Below are positions 60,483 to 64,000 of a DNA stretch of 64,000 nucleotides, one piece after another (position 1 is the first letter of the stretch; each line of letters starts with the position of its first letter). The notes beneath the pieces are model-generated. The model saw nothing but the letters and a program-made list of their open reading frames with translations. It did not search any database and was not told where the DNA came from. The DNA comes from Effusibacillus consociatus (GTDB taxonomy: Bacteria > Bacillota > Bacilli > Tumebacillales > Effusibacillaceae): positions 1 to 64,000 of the forward strand of contig NZ_JBHSHC010000132.1 of assembly GCF_042652925.1 (NCBI RefSeq), given 5' to 3'. Made by a program: the position numbers and the translations under genes.

Positions 60483-61012
60483 TCTTCCTCCTTCCGGGCC
60501 AGGATGACCGCGCCCACCAGGGCAACAATCAATACAACAGAGACCAATTCAAATGGAATGGTATAGGCACTGTATATGGCCTGCCCTACCGCTCTCACCG
60601 AGTTGTCACCCCATGGCGGAGTCGGGTCTTTTGGCGATAATTGCTCCCACTTGGACCAGTCTATCGTGTTAAAGCCCCAGTAGAGCAATCCTAATAGTCC
60701 ACCTGCCGCCACTACAGCAGTTACAGTGTGAGTATTAACCGGCGTTTGTTCTTGTGAGCCGTGATTCGTCAGCATAATGGCGAACAGCATAAGAATCGTG
60801 ATTGCACCAGCGTAGATCAAAATCTGAGCGAATCCTGCAAAATCTGCATCCAGCAGAATGTAAATGGCTGCAACACCGATGAACACGCCCCCGATCAAAA
60901 GCGCCATGTAGATCACCTTCCGTGCAAACAACATGGCGACCGCCGATCCAATCACAAGCAGACTAATAAGAATGAAGGCGATCATTTGACCTGTAAAAAC
61001 AGGTAAAGCCAT
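60479..61012 (-). CDS. nuoJ: NADH-quinone oxidoreductase subunit J
   Basis: A 177-residue five-helix subunit; the pi-bulge helix region VFIGVAAIYILLDADFAGF and AQILIYAGAITILMLFAIML are conserved. It overlaps nuoI (TGATG) and nuoK (ATGA). Confidence 0.94.
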   Translation of the reverse strand: MALPVFTGQMIAFILISLLVIGSAVAMLFARKVIYMALLIGGVFIGVAAIYILLDADFAGFAQILIYAGAITILMLFAIMLTNHGSQEQTPVNTHTVTAVVAAGGLLGLLYWGFNTIDWSKWEQLSPKDPTPPWGDNSVRAVGQAIYSAYTIPFELVSVVLIVALVGAVILARKEEE

Positions 61013-61632
61013 CAGTTGTCACCCTCTTTCCCTGCACCCTCCGGCTTTGCGGGAGCTTCCGCGTTCACTGGTGCAGCTGCGGCCTTGACCGGTTCAGCTT
61101 CCGCCTTCACTTGTCCAGCATCCGCCGCTGCCGGTGCAGCAGCCGGTTTTACCGGTGCCCCTTCCGGTTTCGCTGCAGCTGCAGCAGCCTTTGCCGGTTT
61201 TGGTGTTTCTTTCACAGGCGGTGTATAACCGGTCCGCTCATCATGTTGACGACCGTTTTCGGCCAGCCATTCAATGTTTTTATAAAGAGCGTCCCGACTG
61301 TATTCGGCCAATTCAAATGTATCACTCATTTGAATGGCTTCTGTCGGGCAGACCTCCGTGCAGAGGTCACACAAGATGCAAATCTCAAAATTGATATCAT
61401 ACGTCTCAATGTGCAGCTTCTTGTCTTCACCCCGGCTGCCGGATAGAGAAATACAGCTGGTCGGACAAATCCGTGCACACTGATTGCACACGATGCACAG
61501 TTCCGGATAGAACTTGTGGACACCCCGGAATCGATCCGGCCATTCCGGCTTAACTTCAGGATACATAAGGGTGTATTTTTTCTTCGGTATTTGGCTGACC
61601 GTAACACTAAGTCCTTTTAGCAATCCAAACAT
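61012..61632 (-). CDS. nuoI: NADH-quinone oxidoreductase subunit I with long Ala/Pro/Lys tail
   Basis: A 206-residue ferredoxin-like subunit carrying clusters N6a and N6b. The two 4Fe-4S motifs are CIVCNQCARICP (residues about 46-57) and CILCDLCTEVCP (about 83-94). After residue 135 comes a 65-residue tail of Ala, Pro, Lys and Glu with repeated KPEGAPVKPAAAP and VKAEAEPVKAAAAP phrases, which usual NuoI lacks. The tail is in frame through to the nuoJ overlap, so it is not a frameshift artefact. Confidence 0.93.
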   Translation of the reverse strand: MFGLLKGLSVTVSQIPKKKYTLMYPEVKPEWPDRFRGVHKFYPELCIVCNQCARICPTSCISLSGSRGEDKKLHIETYDINFEICILCDLCTEVCPTEAIQMSDTFELAEYSRDALYKNIEWLAENGRQHDERTGYTPPVKETPKPAKAAAAAAKPEGAPVKPAAAPAAADAGQVKAEAEPVKAAAAPVNAEAPAKPEGAGKEGDN

Positions 61633-61643
61633 CGTATCACCCC

Positions 61644-62639
61644 TTATGCCACCGCGAGCTTGAAGATCGCAGTGAGGATAATGTTGAGCAGCGACAACGG
61701 AATTAACACTTTCCAGCTGAAACTCATCAACTGGTCATTTCGCACTCGCGGGAATGTCGCACGGAGCCAGAACATCAAGAAAATAAACGCTCCCGCTTTA
61801 ATCGCATACCACAACCAGCCCGGCAATAACGGACCTGACCATCCTCCGAAAAAGAGGGCAGCCGCAAGTCCCGCCATCGCAACGATATATACATACTCCG
61901 CCAGCATATAAAAAGCGAAGCGGAAACCGGAGTACTCCGTGAAGTAACCCGACACAAGTTCGGATTCGGCTTCCGGCAAATCGAACGGTGTCCGATTCAG
62001 CTCGGCCGTCGCAGAAATGATAAATACCACAAACCCAAGCAGCTGTGGAACTACAAACCACACATATGGAAAAGCTTCTTGTGCTTTGACGATTTCCACG
62101 ATGTTCATTGAACCGGCCATCAGGATCACGCCGAGCATCGACATCGCAAGCGGAATCTCATAGGAAATCATCTGGGCCGCAGAGCGCAGTCCGCCTATGA
62201 TCGAATATTTGTTGTTCGATGCCCATCCGCCCAAGACAATCCCGATGATCGAAATTGCAGAAAGAGCGATATAGTAAAGAATTCCAACGTTCAATTCCGC
62301 TGTAAACAAGTGAGTGGCTGTATAAGGGATCACCGCAAGCACCATAAAAGCTGGTACATAGGTAATCATAGGCGCCACAAGGAACATGAGACGATCCGCT
62401 TTGGCAGGAACGATATCTTCTTTCACCAAAAGCTTCAAGATATCGGCAAAAGATTGAAACAACCCGAACGGACCCACCCGGTTCGGTCCGATACGCCCCT
62501 GCATCCAACCAATGATTTTTCGTTCAAAATAGATGGCATAGGTAACTACACCCAGCACAACTCCAAGAACAAGCACCGCACCTGCTATCATCACTAAAGC
62601 AGTAGTCGGCGAAAAAGGTTGATTGATCCATTCGAACAT
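61644..62639 (-). CDS. nuoH: NADH-quinone oxidoreductase subunit H
   Basis: A 331-residue eight-helix subunit forming much of the quinone chamber. Seen: ERKIIGWMQGRIGPNRVGPFG, SNNKYSIIGGLRSAAQMISY and TPFDLPEAESELVSGYFTEYSG. TAATG overlap with nuoD. Note that nuoE, F and G are absent between D and H. Confidence 0.96.
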   Translation of the reverse strand: MFEWINQPFSPTTALVMIAGAVLVLGVVLGVVTYAIYFERKIIGWMQGRIGPNRVGPFGLFQSFADILKLLVKEDIVPAKADRLMFLVAPMITYVPAFMVLAVIPYTATHLFTAELNVGILYYIALSAISIIGIVLGGWASNNKYSIIGGLRSAAQMISYEIPLAMSMLGVILMAGSMNIVEIVKAQEAFPYVWFVVPQLLGFVVFIISATAELNRTPFDLPEAESELVSGYFTEYSGFRFAFYMLAEYVYIVAMAGLAAALFFGGWSGPLLPGWLWYAIKAGAFIFLMFWLRATFPRVRNDQLMSFSWKVLIPLSLLNIILTAIFKLAVA

Positions 62640-63742
62640 TATGCATCAACCTCCCCGAGAACGATGTCGGTAGCTCCCAGAATGGCAATAAAGTTTGCCA
62701 TGTTTTGACCCTTCAGGAGACTCGGCAGGATCTGCAGATTAGCAAAGGACGGACGGCGAATTTTTAACCGGTAGGGTTTGTCTTTTCCCTCTGACACGAT
62801 GTACACGCCAAGTTCGCCCTTTGCCGCTTCTACACCCGCATAATACTCTCCTGCTGGCACACGGAGGATTTTTGGTACTTTCCCCATTACCGGCCCGTCC
62901 GGAATCTGCTCCAGTGCTTGTTCGACAATCTTCAAAGATTCTTCCATTTCTAACATGTGGCACATGTAGCGATCGAAACAATCTCCATTTTGTCCTACCG
63001 GAATGTCAAAATCAAATCGGTCGTAGATTGAATACGGTTTGTTCTTTCTCAGATCCCATTTGAAACCGGTACAACGCAGGTTAATACCTGACAACCCATG
63101 ATTGATTGCGGTCTCGGCATCATAGATTCCGATCCCCCTCACCCGGCTAAGGAAGATTTCGTTGCCGGTCACAAGATCATGATACATTTTCAACTTTTCC
63201 TTAAAGTGCGGGATATAGTCTCGAAGGTTATCCAACCAGCCGTCAGGAGTATCCCATTTCACTCCGCCAACCCGCATGTAGTTGTATGTAAGGCGGGCTC
63301 CGCTAATTTCATTGAACATTTGCATGATTTGTTCCCGCTCTTGGAATGCGTAAAGGAAGGGACTCATGGCACCCAAATCCAGCAGGTAAGCCCCCAGGAA
63401 CAATAAATGGGAAGCAATCCGGTTCATTTCACAAACAATGACACGCAGATATTCGGCCCGTTCCGGAACTTGAACACCCATTGCCTGTTCAACCGAATTC
63501 ACAATCGCGTGGTTGTTCAACATTGCCGCAAGGTAGTCCAACCGGTCAAAATAGGGAATGATTTGCGTATACTGCAGATCTTCTGCCAGCTTCTCAGTTC
63601 CCCGGTGCAAATACCCAATCACGGGTGTTGCATCAGTGATCATTTCACCGTCGATCTTCACAACAATTCGAAACACTCCGTGTGTACTTGGGTGTTGGGG
63701 ACCAACGTTCAACAGCATTTCTTCTGTACGGATTTCAGCCAT
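62639..63742 (-). CDS. nuoD: NADH-quinone oxidoreductase subunit D
   Basis: A 367-residue 49-kDa-type subunit that lines the quinone-binding site. Seen: LNVGPQHPSTHGVFRIV with the site His, GYLHRGTEKLAEDLQYTQ, and the C-terminal DIVLGEVDA. ATG 63742 is preferred because GGAGTAGAGGGG precedes it. Confidence 0.96.
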   Translation of the reverse strand: MAEIRTEEMLLNVGPQHPSTHGVFRIVVKIDGEMITDATPVIGYLHRGTEKLAEDLQYTQIIPYFDRLDYLAAMLNNHAIVNSVEQAMGVQVPERAEYLRVIVCEMNRIASHLLFLGAYLLDLGAMSPFLYAFQEREQIMQMFNEISGARLTYNYMRVGGVKWDTPDGWLDNLRDYIPHFKEKLKMYHDLVTGNEIFLSRVRGIGIYDAETAINHGLSGINLRCTGFKWDLRKNKPYSIYDRFDFDIPVGQNGDCFDRYMCHMLEMEESLKIVEQALEQIPDGPVMGKVPKILRVPAGEYYAGVEAAKGELGVYIVSEGKDKPYRLKIRRPSFANLQILPSLLKGQNMANFIAILGATDIVLGEVDA

Positions 63743-63750
63743 GTTCCCCT

Positions 63751-64000
63751 CTACTCCTTCCACACACTAAAGTCTTTACGTAACGGATAATCTTCATAAT
63801 CTTCCGGCATCATAATTCTCCGCAAATCCGGGTGGTCAGTAAACTTTACCCCGAGCAGATCATAAATCTCACGTTCTTCCCAATTCACACCGTTGTAAAT
63901 CGGAGTCAGAGAAGGAACTTCCGCATTTTCGCGCGGGGTGCGCGTCTTGACGGTGATAAAGTAACCATGTTTCATCGAATAGAGATAAAGCACAACTTCT
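63751..64000 (-). CDS. nuoC: NADH-quinone oxidoreductase subunit C, C-terminal part
   Basis: The last 82 codons of a 30-kDa subunit; the 5' end lies beyond the window. The family signature NWEEREIYDLLGVKFTDHPD and RIMMPEDYEDYPLRKDF is complete. nuoD begins 8 bases after its stop. The frame is open to the window edge. Confidence 0.93.
   Translation of the reverse strand, partial: EVVLYLYSMKHGYFITVKTRTPRENAEVPSLTPIYNGVNWEEREIYDLLGVKFTDHPDLRRIMMPEDYEDYPLRKDFSVWKE

Overview
The window looks like a chromosomal segment of a spore-forming Bacillales bacterium, probably of the Alicyclobacillaceae type (Tumebacillus or Effusibacillus-like). This is inference. It rests on sporulation genes (spoIIID, spoIIQ, spoIID), SigI/RsgI, an S-layer homology protein, a conserved block ywmB-murA-spoIID-spoIIQ-spoIIID-mbl-flhO-flhP-fabZ, and an 11-subunit-type complex I operon with no nuoEFG between nuoD and nuoH.

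Layout: (1) 1-6.6 kb, minus strand: a VanZ-like remnant, a capsule/EPS operon (chain-length activator, tyrosine kinase, tyrosine phosphatase, sugar phosphate transferase), a copper-amine-oxidase-domain secreted protein, and sigI-rsgI. (2) 6.6-14.4 kb: an accessory stretch with transposase remnants, a SulP transporter with an ArsR regulator, a zinc-ribbon protein, a pair made of a dCTP-deaminase-fold protein and a two-TM protein, a RAYT transposase and comM. Copies of a short GTGACAGGCACC repeat and duplicated pieces of comM and RAYT lie around the pair. (3) 14.5-21.6 kb: a sigma-54-controlled catabolic cluster (nitrilase-family amidohydrolase, NCS1 permease, deacetylase/cyclic-imidase-like hydrolase, CobW metallochaperone) with a perfect -24/-12 promoter and three TATGC-N6-GCATA sites beside the gene for its enhancer-binding activator. 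(4) 21.7-22.4 kb: a nest of repeats and gene fragments. (5) 22.4-30.7 kb: a 1000-residue S-layer-type protein, a glycosyltransferase, decayed toxin-antitoxin genes, and an O-acyltransferase operon (SGNH protein, MBOAT, 39-residue DltX-like peptide). (6) 30.8-33.4 kb: coiled-coil proteins, a HepT toxin whose MntA antitoxin is frameshifted, and a broken copper-amine-oxidase-domain gene. (7) 33.5-42.7 kb, plus strand: an O-antigen-ligase-like polymerase operon, a PAS histidine kinase, an SLH/Ig/TIM-barrel protein and a DUF2325 coiled-coil protein. (8) 42.8-45.2 kb: an HD-GYP operon whose leader holds two covarying RNA repeats, an SD-sequestering hairpin and a 24-codon hydrophobic ORF; then a YigZ gene. 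(9) 46-64 kb, minus strand: conserved core genes and nuoC(partial)-D-H-I-J-K-L-M-N.

The strongest candidates for something undescribed are the tandem structured RNA with micropeptide ahead of the DUF5317/HD-GYP operon, and the Dcd-fold/two-TM pair lying between duplicated comM-RAYT sequences. The sigma-54 cluster and the DltX-like peptide are the best-supported functional readings of otherwise poorly annotated genes. No tRNA, rRNA or CRISPR array was seen. All calls were made by eye without database searches.
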